A DNA stretch of 47,982 nt from Bacilli bacterium (GTDB lineage: Bacteria > Bacillota_I > Bacilli_A > RFN20 > CAG-826). The DNA lies in contig JAFSPN010000066.1 in assembly GCA_017442875.1 (NCBI GenBank), positions 1 through 47,982 on the forward strand, written 5' to 3'. Positions 1 to 8,732 of this stretch are shown here, one piece after another. Position numbers and translations under genes: made by a program. Each line of letters starts with the position of its first letter. Position 1 is the first letter of the stretch. Below the pieces are notes generated by a model that was given only the letters and a program-made list of their open reading frames with translations, did no database searches and was not told the origin of the DNA.

Positions 1-1
1 T

Positions 2-1759
2 AATGAAGCTAGCAATAACTTTAAAGTTGAAGTCACAGTAAAGAATACTGGTAGTGTTGACGCTAAACACACCGTCCAAATCTATGCTCAAAGTCCATAT
101 ACCCAATATGACAAAGATAATGGTGTTGAAAAAGCCTCTGTCAATATTTGTGGTTTTGATAAAAAACTCATTAAAGCGGGCCAATCAGTCAACTTTGAAA
201 TTACTGTCGAAAAGAAAGATTTAATCTCTTATGATCCAAATAACGCTAAGACATACATCTTAGAAGATGGCGATTATTATTTCACCGTTGGTAAAGACGC
301 TCACGATGCCACGAATAACATTTTAACCGCTAAAAAAGGTGAAGGTTTATTAGTGGATGAATCACGTATGTCAAAAGCGGGCAATGCCTCTTTAGTAAGT
401 AAATGGCATAACGATACATTTGATAAGACTACTTATAGTAAATCAAGAGTAACAAATAAAGAAATCACCAATTTGTTTGATAATGCTGACTTAAATAAAT
501 ACGAAGGTACAGCTGATCAAAAAATCACTTATTTAAGTAGAAATAATTGGAGCGATACATTCCCAACTTCCACAGTTTCTTTAAAGATTAACGATACAAT
601 GTGGGCGGACGGGTTAACTCACGAAGAAAGTGGCAGAGCCGCTATCATCGAAAAGATGATTCAAAAATATTATCCAGAAATCACATCTATGCCAAATGTT
701 AAAGCGGATAATGGTTTATCAGTTGCCGATTTAATCGATGTTGATCTAACTGACGCTAAATGGCAACAATTAGTCGAACAATGCTCATATGAAGAAATGA
801 TTAGAGTTATCTCTAATGGCTTCCATCAAACCGCTCCTGTAGCAAGCATTAATTTACCAGGTACATTAGACGAAAATGGTCCACAAGGTTTCACTAAGGG
901 CTTAATCGGTGGTAGCAGCGCGATGTGTTATACATCAGAAGATGTCATGGCCGCGACATATAATTTAGATTTATTAAATGATATGGGTAAATGCATTGGT
1001 GAAGACTTCTTCCACGCTACTAAAAACGATGCGGATACTTTCTATACTGGTTTATATGGTCCAGGTGCTAATATTCATAGAACTCCATATTCTGGTAGAA
1101 ACTTCGAATACTATAGTGAAGATGGTTTTGTCTCTGGCAAAATGGCGGCTTCCGAAGTCAAAGGTATTCAATCTAAAGGTGTCTATGTCTTTACTAAACA
1201 CTTTGCGTTAAACGATCAAGAAGAAGGCCGATACGGCATCTCTACCTGGTCAAACGAACAAGCCATTAGAGAAATCTATTTAAAAGGTTTTGAAGGCTCT
1301 ATCGTTGAAGGCGAAGGCTTAGGCGTGATGTCTAGCTTTAATAGATTAGGTGTTGTGTGGTCTGGTGCACATCATGGCTTAATGACTGGCATCTTAAGAG
1401 ATGAATGGGGTATGAAAGGCGCAGCGATTACAGACTGCTCTGTGAGCGCTACTTATATGCATAACGTCATGGGTGTTTTAGCGGGTCAAGATTTATGGGA
1501 TGGTAATGGCACAGCTTTATTAGCCCCATATAGCAATAATCCGGCTGTTGTTCACGCTTGCCAACAAGCTACTAAACATATCGCTTATTCCATTGCTCAT
1601 TCCCGCGCAATGAACATTGGCAACGCCACAATTAAGATTGTTCAACCATGGTATATGATTGTGATCTATTCTTTGATTGGCGTTTGTGCGGCTGGCACAT
1701 TAGCCTTTGGCGTATTAATCGTTCTCCACTTTATTAAAAGAAAAAAAGTTCAACAATGA
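2..1759 (+). CDS. GH3 beta-glucosidase-like enzyme, reversed domain order, membrane-anchored (5' end outside window)
   Basis: Partial: the frame is open from base 2, so the start lies upstream; 585 residues are visible. Residues about 1-105 resemble the fibronectin-III-like domain of GH3 beta-glucosidases. The TIM-barrel GH3 N-domain follows at about 250-540, with the KHF motif at K399 and the nucleophile motif AITDC at D478. Family knowledge: GH3 enzymes remove terminal beta-linked sugars, and a subgroup carries the domains as C-domain, FnIII, N-domain; the order here fits that subgroup. The missing upstream part should hold the C-domain with the acid/base. One membrane helix (about 551-575) followed by KRKK ends the protein, so the enzyme is probably anchored with its catalytic part outside. 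Substrate is not predictable; beta-glucosidase or beta-xylosidase is most likely. A terminator follows at 1773. Confidence 0.85.
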   Translation, partial: NEASNNFKVEVTVKNTGSVDAKHTVQIYAQSPYTQYDKDNGVEKASVNICGFDKKLIKAGQSVNFEITVEKKDLISYDPNNAKTYILEDGDYYFTVGKDAHDATNNILTAKKGEGLLVDESRMSKAGNASLVSKWHNDTFDKTTYSKSRVTNKEITNLFDNADLNKYEGTADQKITYLSRNNWSDTFPTSTVSLKINDTMWADGLTHEESGRAAIIEKMIQKYYPEITSMPNVKADNGLSVADLIDVDLTDAKWQQLVEQCSYEEMIRVISNGFHQTAPVASINLPGTLDENGPQGFTKGLIGGSSAMCYTSEDVMAATYNLDLLNDMGKCIGEDFFHATKNDADTFYTGLYGPGANIHRTPYSGRNFEYYSEDGFVSGKMAASEVKGIQSKGVYVFTKHFALNDQEEGRYGISTWSNEQAIREIYLKGFEGSIVEGEGLGVMSSFNRLGVVWSGAHHGLMTGILRDEWGMKGAAITDCSVSATYMHNVMGVLAGQDLWDGNGTALLAPYSNNPAVVHACQQATKHIAYSIAHSRAMNIGNATIKIVQPWYMIVIYSLIGVCAAGTLAFGVLIVLHFIKRKKVQQ

Positions 1760-1772
1760 ATTATTAAGAACT

Positions 1773-1807
1773 GACCATCATTATTAAATGGTGGTCTCTT
1801 CTTGTTT
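1773..1807 (+). terminator. rho-independent terminator or attenuator after GH3
   Basis: GACCATCA (1773-1780) pairs with TGGTGGTC (1789-1796) with one G-U pair and an 8-nt loop, followed by a T-rich run to 1807. It ends 15 nt before the next ATG and I see no promoter between, so it may act as an attenuator with partial read-through. Confidence 0.7.
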
Positions 1808-1822
1808 ATCAAGGGAGTTATT

Positions 1823-3769
1823 ATGAGAAAAATAGTTAATATCAATAATAATTGGTCTTTTAGCAAATGCTCTTGTTCCATACAAGATGTCCCTGCTTTA
1901 GAAATGGAAAAAATCAATCTTCCTCATACTTGGAACAATATTGATGGTCAAGATGGCGGCATGAATTATTTTAGAAATGAGTGCTGGTATCATAAAGCCA
2001 TTGATGTTGATTCTTTAAAAGAGGATGAGCTACTTTATTTAGAATTTAACGGTGTTAATTCTTCTTGCAAAATCTATATCGATCAAAAAGAAGTAGCCCA
2101 TCATGATGGCGGGTATTCCACTTTTAGAGTCGATGTCACTGACTATATAAAGGACCATAAAATTAATCTCTACGTTTTAGTGGACAATAAGGAAAATGAT
2201 CATGTGTATCCTCAAACCGCTGACTTTACCTTTTATGGTGGTATATATCGTGATGTTAATTTAATCTACGTCAATAAAAATCACTTTGATTTAGATTATT
2301 ATGGGGGACCTGGTGCTAAGATAACGGCGACAGTTGATGGAGATAAAGGTGTTTTAAACGTTGTTCCTTATGTCATAGGTCAAGGTCATGTAGTGGTTAC
2401 TTTATTTGACCATAATCAGAAACAAGTTGGCGTTTCTCATGGTAACGAAGACATCCTCATTAACAATGTTCATTTATGGAACGGATTAGAAGATCCATAC
2501 TTATATCAAGTCAAAATCTCATTGTTAGATGAAAACGATAATCTTTTAGATGAAATTACTAAAAATGTTGGCTTTAGATACTTTAAAGTTGATCCAAATA
2601 AAGGCTTTTTCCTTAACGGTAAATCCTATCCTTTAAGAGGGGTATGCCGCCACCAAGATTTAAAAGGCGTCGGTAACGCTGTTGATAGAAAGCACCATGA
2701 AAATGATATGGCTCTTATTAAAGAAATTGGCGCTAATACGATTAGACTAGCCCATTATCAACACGATGATTACACTTTAGATTTATGCGATAAGTTAGGT
2801 TTCATCATTTGGGCGGAAGTTCCATATATTTCTAAGCATCTAGAAAACGGAAACGATAATATCGAACAGCAATTAAAAGAATTAATTATTCAACAATACC
2901 ATCATCCTTCAATTGTTACTTGGGGTATTTCTAATGAAATAACGATGTTTAAAAAAGGTCGTGTCAAAGCTTATTTAGAAGAGAATAAAAAGCTTAATGA
3001 AATCGCTCATACACTTGATGAGACAAGATTAACCACAATGGCGTGCTTTAGCATGTGTGGCCCGTTCAATAAAGTCTCAAAGATTACTGATGTTGTCTCA
3101 TGGAACTTATATTTTGGCTGGTACGTGCCATTTAAATTCTTAAACAAATTATGGTTTGGTTTCTATCGTTTGTTTAATAAGAAATATCCAGTTGGCATGT
3201 CTGAATATGGCGCGGAAGCGATGATAAATCTTCATAGTAACAATCCTCATGTTGGTGACTCTACTGAAGAATATCAAGCGGATTATCATGAATACATGTT
3301 AAGATTCTACGCTAAAAGACCATATTTCTGGGCGACCCATATTTGGAATATGTTCGATTTTGGTAGCGATGGAAGAAACCATGGTGGTGACCCAGGCGTT
3401 AACCATAAGGGTTTAGTGACTTTTGATCATAAAACTAAAAAAGATTCCTTCTATATTTGTAAAGCCTATTGGAGCAAAGAACCATTTGTTCATATTTGCG
3501 GTAAGCGGTTTGAAAAGAGAAACAAAAAGAATATGATTTTAAAAGTCTATTCTAACCAAAGCGAAGTCGAACTGTATGTTAACGACAAATTAGTGGCCAA
3601 AAAAGCCGGTCAATATGTCTTTAAATTTAAAGTTAAAGTCGAAGGTGAAATCAAAGTCAAAGCCATCTCTAATAATGTCAGTAATAATGCTTCATTTATT
3701 AAAGTAGATCAATTCCCAGAAGAATATAAATTACACGCTAAAAGCAATAACTATAGTTGGGAGAAATAA
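1823..3769 (+). CDS. glycoside hydrolase family 2 (beta-galactosidase-like), cytoplasmic
   Basis: 648 residues. Order: N-terminal sugar-binding jelly roll (about 1-170), immunoglobulin-like domain (about 175-265), TIM barrel (about 270-560), short C-terminal beta domain. The acid/base is E372 in GISNE and the nucleophile E461 in SEYGAE, both at the expected GH2 places. No signal peptide, so it should act inside the cell on imported oligosaccharides; beta-galactosidase is the best guess, beta-glucuronidase or beta-mannosidase is possible. The start is the ATG at 1823, which has AAGGGAG 5 nt upstream; an upstream TTG in frame at 1802 lies in the terminator tail and has no ribosome site. Two bases separate it from the next gene, so these form an operon. 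Confidence 0.88.
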   Translation: MRKIVNINNNWSFSKCSCSIQDVPALEMEKINLPHTWNNIDGQDGGMNYFRNECWYHKAIDVDSLKEDELLYLEFNGVNSSCKIYIDQKEVAHHDGGYSTFRVDVTDYIKDHKINLYVLVDNKENDHVYPQTADFTFYGGIYRDVNLIYVNKNHFDLDYYGGPGAKITATVDGDKGVLNVVPYVIGQGHVVVTLFDHNQKQVGVSHGNEDILINNVHLWNGLEDPYLYQVKISLLDENDNLLDEITKNVGFRYFKVDPNKGFFLNGKSYPLRGVCRHQDLKGVGNAVDRKHHENDMALIKEIGANTIRLAHYQHDDYTLDLCDKLGFIIWAEVPYISKHLENGNDNIEQQLKELIIQQYHHPSIVTWGISNEITMFKKGRVKAYLEENKKLNEIAHTLDETRLTTMACFSMCGPFNKVSKITDVVSWNLYFGWYVPFKFLNKLWFGFYRLFNKKYPVGMSEYGAEAMINLHSNNPHVGDSTEEYQADYHEYMLRFYAKRPYFWATHIWNMFDFGSDGRNHGGDPGVNHKGLVTFDHKTKKDSFYICKAYWSKEPFVHICGKRFEKRNKKNMILKVYSNQSEVELYVNDKLVAKKAGQYVFKFKVKVEGEIKVKAISNNVSNNASFIKVDQFPEEYKLHAKSNNYSWEK

Positions 3770-3771
3770 GC

Positions 3772-4662
3772 GTGAAAAAGATAGTTCAGCTCGTTTTAAC
3801 TATGCTTTTAGCAAGTTGTGGGAATCAAACTTCAAATATAGAAGTCAAAGATCCTACCATTAAAATTGATAAAGAAGAAGTTAAATATACTTTATTAGAC
3901 GATACTCATCTAGATGAAAAAGACGCTAACGATGAGATGTTTAATCCAGAAAATGTCTTATCAAATGATTCGTCGTTAAAAGATAAAACATTTTATTGGT
4001 TGGGCTCTTCTGTGACTTATGGACACGAATCAGAAGGATTTAGCATGTCTGAATATGTTAGTTCTCTAACAGGAGCAAAGTGCTTTAAAGATGCTGAAAG
4101 CGGTACCACATTACTCTGTGATAACGCCAATATCAAAAGTGGAGAAAAATCATACACGTCTCGCTTAACTAATAGTGAAATCTTTAACAAAGAAACAAAG
4201 ATTGATGGCTTTATTTGCCAAATATCCACGAATGATTGTACACCAGGAAATAACTCTAAAAGAGGTGTTGTTAGTGAAGATTATGAAAACTTTGATTTAA
4301 AAACTACTCTAGGTGGAGTGGAATATATTATTTCCTATGTCCATAAGACTTGGAATTGTCCAATTTACTTCTATAGTGGTGCTTATTTTAAAGATGGTAA
4401 AGACAAAACTAAAAGAGAAAATAACAATCCCCCTGGCTCAAACTACGCTTCTTTAGTGAGCGATGTTAAACAAATCGCTATTAAGTGGAATAAAAAAACC
4501 GATTATCAAGTCCGTATTATCGATCTATATCACGATGTTGATTTTAATAACGCCGCTAGTGAAAGCTACTATAACTGGGCGATGAAAGATCCAATTCACC
4601 CTAAAAAAGCAGGCTATTTACAGTGGTGGTCGCCTTATTTTGTTAAAGCTTTAGAAAAATAA
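3772..4662 (+). CDS. SGNH/GDSL-family hydrolase, lipoprotein
   Basis: 296 residues. Begins at GTG 3772, two bases after the GH2 stop, with GGGAG inside the GH2 end as ribosome site. A short lipoprotein signal ends in the lipobox LLASC with C16 as lipidation site. Block I is GSSVT (Ser80 as nucleophile, S replacing the usual D of GDS), block III is seen as STND, and block V as DPIHP with D273 and H276 completing the triad. Family knowledge: SGNH hydrolases of this kind remove acetyl or other acyl groups from polysaccharides or act on lipids. Beside glycosidases, a glycan deacetylase on the outer face of the membrane is the likely role; the acyl substrate cannot be read from the sequence. Confidence 0.8.
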   Translation: MKKIVQLVLTMLLASCGNQTSNIEVKDPTIKIDKEEVKYTLLDDTHLDEKDANDEMFNPENVLSNDSSLKDKTFYWLGSSVTYGHESEGFSMSEYVSSLTGAKCFKDAESGTTLLCDNANIKSGEKSYTSRLTNSEIFNKETKIDGFICQISTNDCTPGNNSKRGVVSEDYENFDLKTTLGGVEYIISYVHKTWNCPIYFYSGAYFKDGKDKTKRENNNPPGSNYASLVSDVKQIAIKWNKKTDYQVRIIDLYHDVDFNNAASESYYNWAMKDPIHPKKAGYLQWWSPYFVKALEK

Positions 4663-4679
4663 AAAAGAGGAGCTTGAGT

Positions 4680-5624
4680 ATGAAATCTTTATTATCTTTA
4701 CCGCTTTTGCTTTTATCGGTTGTTCCTTCTTTTAATTTAGCTAGCGAAACTGCTATAAAAAATGGCGACATCTTTTATTTGGGTATCACCGATGATAAAT
4801 CGCGTTTCACTGCAAGATTTAGAATCCTAGATAATGAAAAAACTAATACTGGTGAAGAAGGGATGTTTTTACTTTGCGAAACTTTAGTATCTGATAACGG
4901 AAAAGCCTTAAAATTCCGTACTGAAAATAATCCTTCTAGCAATATGTATCAAGGGTCAAACGCCAAAAAGTGGTGTGAAAGTTTTTATGATTCCCATTTT
5001 AGTGATGAAGAAAAGGAATGGATTATTCCTACTTATAAGAGCGATGAATCTTTTTCCATTCACGCTCCTTTTGGTGCAGAAAAAGGGCCGTATGTTGATT
5101 TTAAACCAGAAAAAAATGCTTTAGATGGGGATCATTTATTCTTTTTATCCGCTGAAGAAATATGCGCGGAGAAATATGGCTTAGCTACAGAAGAAGACCG
5201 CATCGCTCCATATCATAAAGAATCAGAAGGCTATTGGTTAAGATCCCCACACATCGATACATTTCCTAATGACGTAGGCTTTATCTTCTTTAATGGCTGG
5301 CTAATGGATTTTATCCAAAATAGTGATAACGTCTTTTTAACAGGTGGAACATATGCTAGGCCAGGCTTAAATATTAAAAAACCAAGCGCGGAAGATATCG
5401 TTTCTATTGGTGATAATCAATATTGCTTAACAATTGATAAAGATAAATATCAAGCTAGTGAACCTCCTAAGTTTAAAGTTAAAAACCCTCTTCCAATGAC
5501 GATATTAGTGTTAGTGCTTACTTTGTTTTTATTAGGATTCATGTTCATTGGTTTACCAATTATTATTGTTAAAACTGTTAAAAAGAAAAAACAAAAAGCG
5601 GTAGCAAAGAATGAAAACAATTAA
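4680..5624 (+). CDS. membrane-anchored surface protein, DUF6273-like
   Basis: 314 residues with a signal peptide (about 1-24, MKSLL... to NLASE), an extracellular part, and a C-terminal membrane helix (about 277-301) followed by a lysine-rich tail. The YWLRSP motif and its surroundings resemble DUF6273, a domain common in secreted Firmicutes proteins and related to fold types that bind sugars or surfaces; no enzymatic function is assigned to it. ATG 4680 is chosen because AAGAGGAG lies just upstream; an in-frame TTG at 4674 is within 1-2 bases of that site and unlikely. It follows the SGNH gene by 17 nt and is probably cotranscribed, suggesting a surface role in glycan handling. Function unknown. 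Confidence 0.7.
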   Translation: MKSLLSLPLLLLSVVPSFNLASETAIKNGDIFYLGITDDKSRFTARFRILDNEKTNTGEEGMFLLCETLVSDNGKALKFRTENNPSSNMYQGSNAKKWCESFYDSHFSDEEKEWIIPTYKSDESFSIHAPFGAEKGPYVDFKPEKNALDGDHLFFLSAEEICAEKYGLATEEDRIAPYHKESEGYWLRSPHIDTFPNDVGFIFFNGWLMDFIQNSDNVFLTGGTYARPGLNIKKPSAEDIVSIGDNQYCLTIDKDKYQASEPPKFKVKNPLPMTILVLVLTLFLLGFMFIGLPIIIVKTVKKKKQKAVAKNENN

Positions 5625-5710
5625 GGCTATATATAGAAAAGTTAGTTAAGCTAATTTTGTTATTTTTTCTGATTTTTTAATCAGCAAATCATATCTTTGA
5701 AAGGAGAAAT

Positions 5711-5734
5711 ATGTTAAAATGCCATCGCAAATGA
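5711..5734 (+). CDS. possible 7-codon leader ORF overlapping the response regulator start
   Basis: ATG 5711 sits 4 nt after AGGAG (5702-5706). It reads seven codons (MLKCHRK) to a TGA at 5732-5734 that overlaps the ATG at 5731 as ATGA. This ATG is rather close to the ribosome site, the one at 5719 is 12 nt away and the one at 5731 is 24 nt away. It may be chance in a short AT-rich stretch or a coupling device for the regulator. Confidence 0.25.
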   Translation: MLKCHRK

Positions 5735-6444
5735 TTAAGATAGCAATCGTCGATGACGAAAAAGAGTGCATTTTAAGGCTGGTCGATTATTTAAACCGCT
5801 ACGCCGAAAATGAGCATATGGCTTTTGAGATATCAACATTCGACAATGTTGTTAATTTTGTTGATAGTTTTAAAGGTCAATTTGATATTGTCTTCTTAGA
5901 TATTCTAATGCCTTATCTTAATGGGGTTGATGCCGCGCATAAATTAAGAGAAAAAGACGCTAACTTTATCCTTTATTTTGTGACATCCACAACGCAATTT
6001 GCCATCAAAGGTTATGAAGTTGAAGCAACCGACTATTTAGTCAAACCAATTGAGTATTACGAATTCGTATTAAAAATAAGTAAAGCCATTGAAAAACTGC
6101 ATAAGACTAATACTCCTTCCATAACTGTTAAAACAAGAAATGGCTATAAAAAGCTCGATGCTTCTGAAATCATGTATATTGAAGTGATTAGCCATCACTG
6201 TGAGATTCATACCACGAGTGGTATATATCGCCAATACATGACCATTAGAAGTGTTGAAAGTCAACTTAAAGACCAGCCATTTGCTAGATGTAATAACTGT
6301 TATTTAGTTAATCTAGCTTATGCATCTGCTATTGAAGAATATGAAGTGGTGGTTGGGGAAGATCGATTATTAATATCTCATCCAAGAAAAAAAGAATTCT
6401 TAGCAAAATTCAAGCAATTCAAAGAGCACAAGGAACATGATTGA
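5719..6444 (+). CDS. LytTR-family response regulator (AgrA/VirR-like)
   Basis: 241 residues from ATG 5719; the more typical beginning MIKIAIVDDE starts at ATG 5731. Receiver domain at about 5-125: acidic pair VDDE, phospho-acceptor Asp in FLDIL, conserved KP in YLVKPIE. LytTR DNA-binding domain at about 135-235 (SEIMYIEVISHHCEIHT, then FARCNNCYLVN). Family knowledge: such regulators bind pairs of short direct repeats upstream of target promoters and respond to a GHKL kinase sensing peptides or cell-wall states. The kinase gene follows with an 8-nt overlap, so the pair is one unit. Targets are unknown; the adjoining glycan operon is a candidate by position only. Confidence 0.88.
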   Translation: MPSQMIKIAIVDDEKECILRLVDYLNRYAENEHMAFEISTFDNVVNFVDSFKGQFDIVFLDILMPYLNGVDAAHKLREKDANFILYFVTSTTQFAIKGYEVEATDYLVKPIEYYEFVLKISKAIEKLHKTNTPSITVKTRNGYKKLDASEIMYIEVISHHCEIHTTSGIYRQYMTIRSVESQLKDQPFARCNNCYLVNLAYASAIEEYEVVVGEDRLLISHPRKKEFLAKFKQFKEHKEHD

Positions 6445-7807
6445 TTGGATCGTTAATGTGATTGGTAGTGGAAACGCATATGAAGTATTTTCATTTGTGT
6501 TAACTTTTATTTTTTCTTTTATTGCGACCTTCGCTTTCACTTTTGGCAAAAGACGCAAAAAACTATTCTTTCTAAGAGTGGCGCTTTGCTTTGTCGCCGG
6601 CATTTTTCTTGCCTTTGGCCTTGGCATGTTGAACACCTTAGGCGCGGGTAATGCATTTGCCATTCCGCTTCGTCTATTCTGTTACTACAATCTTTATTCT
6701 TCTTTATTTGGTATCATCTTGCTTTGCTATGAAGAAAGTACTGCTGAACTAGTCTTATTATGGTGCTGCGGGATATGTGCGCATCATATCGCTAATAAAA
6801 CATATCCGTTAATACAAAATATTTTTGGTATCAATGACACGCAAACCATATCTTTATTTCATAAAGAAACATCGGAATTACAAGGTTGGGAGTTCTTATT
6901 ATACTTTATAATCATCATTGCTATTATGACCTTGATAGTTTTCATATTTAGAAAAACTGCCAAACCATTTAGTGATGATAAACCAACCAGAAGAAAAGTG
7001 GCCATTGTTGGTATTGTTTTCACCATTATTATTAATGGTTTTATATGCGTTTCAAGATTATTTGAAAAAGAAAGTTTTGCTTTAAGCATAATACTAAAAA
7101 TCTTTGTCACATCATTTTGCGTCCTTGTTTTAGCGATTGTTTCTGGCATTTTTGAAATAAGCAAAAAAGATCAAGATTATTTAGTTATCAAAGAAATCTT
7201 GCACCAAGAAAAAGCCCAATTTGAAAATCTTAAAACCAATATGGAAGCCATCAACACTAAAGTCCATGATTTGAAAAAGATATTAAACAAAGTGGAAGAT
7301 AAGATTAACGAACAAGATATGAAGGAATTAAAGGAAGCCCTTATTTTCTATGATTCCACAATTAAGACTGGAAATGATGTTTTAGATATTGTTTTAAGTG
7401 AAAAATCATTGCAGTGCCGTCAAAATAACATCAAGTTCACTTGTATGGCGGGAGCGCAAAAACTAACGATGATGACACCAACACAAATATATTCTGTTTT
7501 TGGCAACATCATGGATAATGCCATTAGAGCTTCTAAGATGCTTGAAAAAGAAAAGAGATTCATCTCTTTAACAATTAGCGAATCTAATGGTGCTATTCTC
7601 ATCGAAGAAAGTAATTTCTATAGTGGTGATATTCGCATTATCAATGAAAGCAGCATTGAAACTTCAAAACGCAATAAATCAAAACATGGATATGGTATTA
7701 AAAGTATTACCTATATTATTGATAAATATCATGGCACAACATCTTTATCCGCTAAAGATGGTTTGTTCTCTATTAAAATCAGTATTCCAATAGTTAATGA
7801 AAATTAG
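6437..7807 (+). CDS. GHKL sensor histidine kinase (AgrC/ComD-like)
   Basis: 456 residues. The first 240 are a sensor of about six membrane helices. A dimerisation coil follows, with KVHDLKKIL holding the phospho-acceptor His, then an ATPase domain with N-box NIMDNAI and G-box HGYGIKSI. This is the HPK10 layout used for peptide or envelope signals. It overlaps the regulator gene by 8 nt (ATGATTGA), which suggests translational coupling. No gene for a peptide signal or its exporter is seen here. Its TAG stop (7805-7807) overlaps the stop of the convergent araC gene by 3 nt; a weak hairpin inside araC (7839-7862) may end the transcript. Confidence 0.87.
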   Translation: MIDWIVNVIGSGNAYEVFSFVLTFIFSFIATFAFTFGKRRKKLFFLRVALCFVAGIFLAFGLGMLNTLGAGNAFAIPLRLFCYYNLYSSLFGIILLCYEESTAELVLLWCCGICAHHIANKTYPLIQNIFGINDTQTISLFHKETSELQGWEFLLYFIIIIAIMTLIVFIFRKTAKPFSDDKPTRRKVAIVGIVFTIIINGFICVSRLFEKESFALSIILKIFVTSFCVLVLAIVSGIFEISKKDQDYLVIKEILHQEKAQFENLKTNMEAINTKVHDLKKILNKVEDKINEQDMKELKEALIFYDSTIKTGNDVLDIVLSEKSLQCRQNNIKFTCMAGAQKLTMMTPTQIYSVFGNIMDNAIRASKMLEKEKRFISLTISESNGAILIEESNFYSGDIRIINESSIETSKRNKSKHGYGIKSITYIIDKYHGTTSLSAKDGLFSIKISIPIVNEN

Positions 7808-8625
7808 TTTGTTTCGACATCGGAACTAGGTATTGTTGAAGCTCCTCCTAAAGAAGGGGCTTTTCCCACAATTTTGATATAGTTTCGATAGAAGGTGGAG
7901 TAATCTTCAAAACCGCAATTGTTATATATTTCAGTCGGCTTACTTCCTTTACTAATCAAAGACTCCGCGAGGAGTATTTTTTTAGCGATGATATATTGTT
8001 TAATTGGCACGCCTAAAGAAGCTTTGAATTCTTTGACGATGTAAGACTTTGAGTAGTGGAAGTGTTCGCAAATATCTTCAATCATGAGTGGCGCCGCTAG
8101 ATTCTCATTAATATAATCAATAACTTTGTTCATTTTTTGATTGTAAACATTACCGTTATTCTTTTCATTTTCTTCTATAGAAGAATAATACGATAAAATC
8201 ATTTTCAAGACATTTTCTAAAATCAAATCTAAATGCTGACCTTTATATGAAGAGTAATGATCATCTAAAGAGGCAAATAAATTAATAATGGTGCTGTCAT
8301 TAATTTCAGTTAAGGTAGGCTTGTTTTTAATAATATCTAGCAGCTCATTAGGGATAATATATTCAGGAAATTTAATGACGTATCTTTCGTATATTTCTTC
8401 GCTTTGTGGAATGACGTAATGATGTTGCCCAGGCTTAATTAACACTAAATCATTGGGCTTAAGATGATAGATTTTGTTTTCTAACACTAAATCAACATTT
8501 CCAGAAACAAAAAATAATAGCTCATAAATAAGATGAAAATGCTTTTCAAAAACCTCTTCATAATAAGGGCCTTTTTCTTTTTTGTGAGCAAAGTTTAAAT
8601 TGGGATAAATCAGATTATATGTCAT
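7804..8625 (-). CDS. AraC-family transcriptional regulator of the hexuronate operon
   Basis: 273 residues. An N-terminal cupin-type ligand domain (about 10-130, with HFHLIYELLFF and NDLVLIKPGQHHYV) and a C-terminal double helix-turn-helix (about 165-260, with MIEDICEHFHYSKSYIVKEF and FEDYSTFYRNYIKIVGKAP). It is transcribed away from uxuA across a 107-bp region, so it likely controls that operon and itself; the ligand may be a uronate or a breakdown intermediate (inference). Its ATG is only 6 nt downstream of a TAAGAT -10 box, with no proper ribosome site, so the mRNA may be leaderless. The gene ends in a stop-stop overlap with the kinase gene. Confidence 0.87.
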   Translation of the reverse strand: MTYNLIYPNLNFAHKKEKGPYYEEVFEKHFHLIYELLFFVSGNVDLVLENKIYHLKPNDLVLIKPGQHHYVIPQSEEIYERYVIKFPEYIIPNELLDIIKNKPTLTEINDSTIINLFASLDDHYSSYKGQHLDLILENVLKMILSYYSSIEENEKNNGNVYNQKMNKVIDYINENLAAPLMIEDICEHFHYSKSYIVKEFKASLGVPIKQYIIAKKILLAESLISKGSKPTEIYNNCGFEDYSTFYRNYIKIVGKAPSLGGASTIPSSDVETN

Positions 8626-8631
8626 ACCTAC

Positions 8632-8659
8632 ATCTTAATCTGAAATACACAAAATGCAA
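8632..8659 (-). promoter_or_regulatory. predicted araC promoter
   Basis: On the minus strand TTGCAT (8654-8659), 16-nt spacer, TAAGAT (8632-8637), then 6 nt to the ATG. The -35 lies next to the TTGCAA-like sequence of the opposite strand, so regulator binding here could affect both directions. Confidence 0.42.
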
Positions 8660-8682
8660 TATAAAATATATTTCTTTTGCAA

Positions 8683-8710
8683 TTTACTTATATTTTAGAT
8701 TTCTTATTAT
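8683..8710 (+). promoter_or_regulatory. predicted promoter of the uxuA operon
   Basis: TTTACT (8683-8688), 16-nt spacer, TATTAT (8705-8710). The weak -35 fits a promoter needing an activator such as the AraC protein. TTTTGCAATTT just upstream (8676-8685) and AAATGCAA (8652-8659) form a loose inverted pair that could be its operator. The ribosome site AAGGTGG is at 8719-8725. Confidence 0.4.
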
Positions 8711-8732
8711 ATAAGAGTAAGGTGGAAATTAT

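Noticed and set aside
5660-5695. CTGATT/AATCAG hairpin as terminator after the DUF6273-like gene
   Set aside because: The stem is only 6 bp and is not followed by a T-run; the T-rich stretch lies before it. A weak terminator at 5645-5670 is possible but not convincing.
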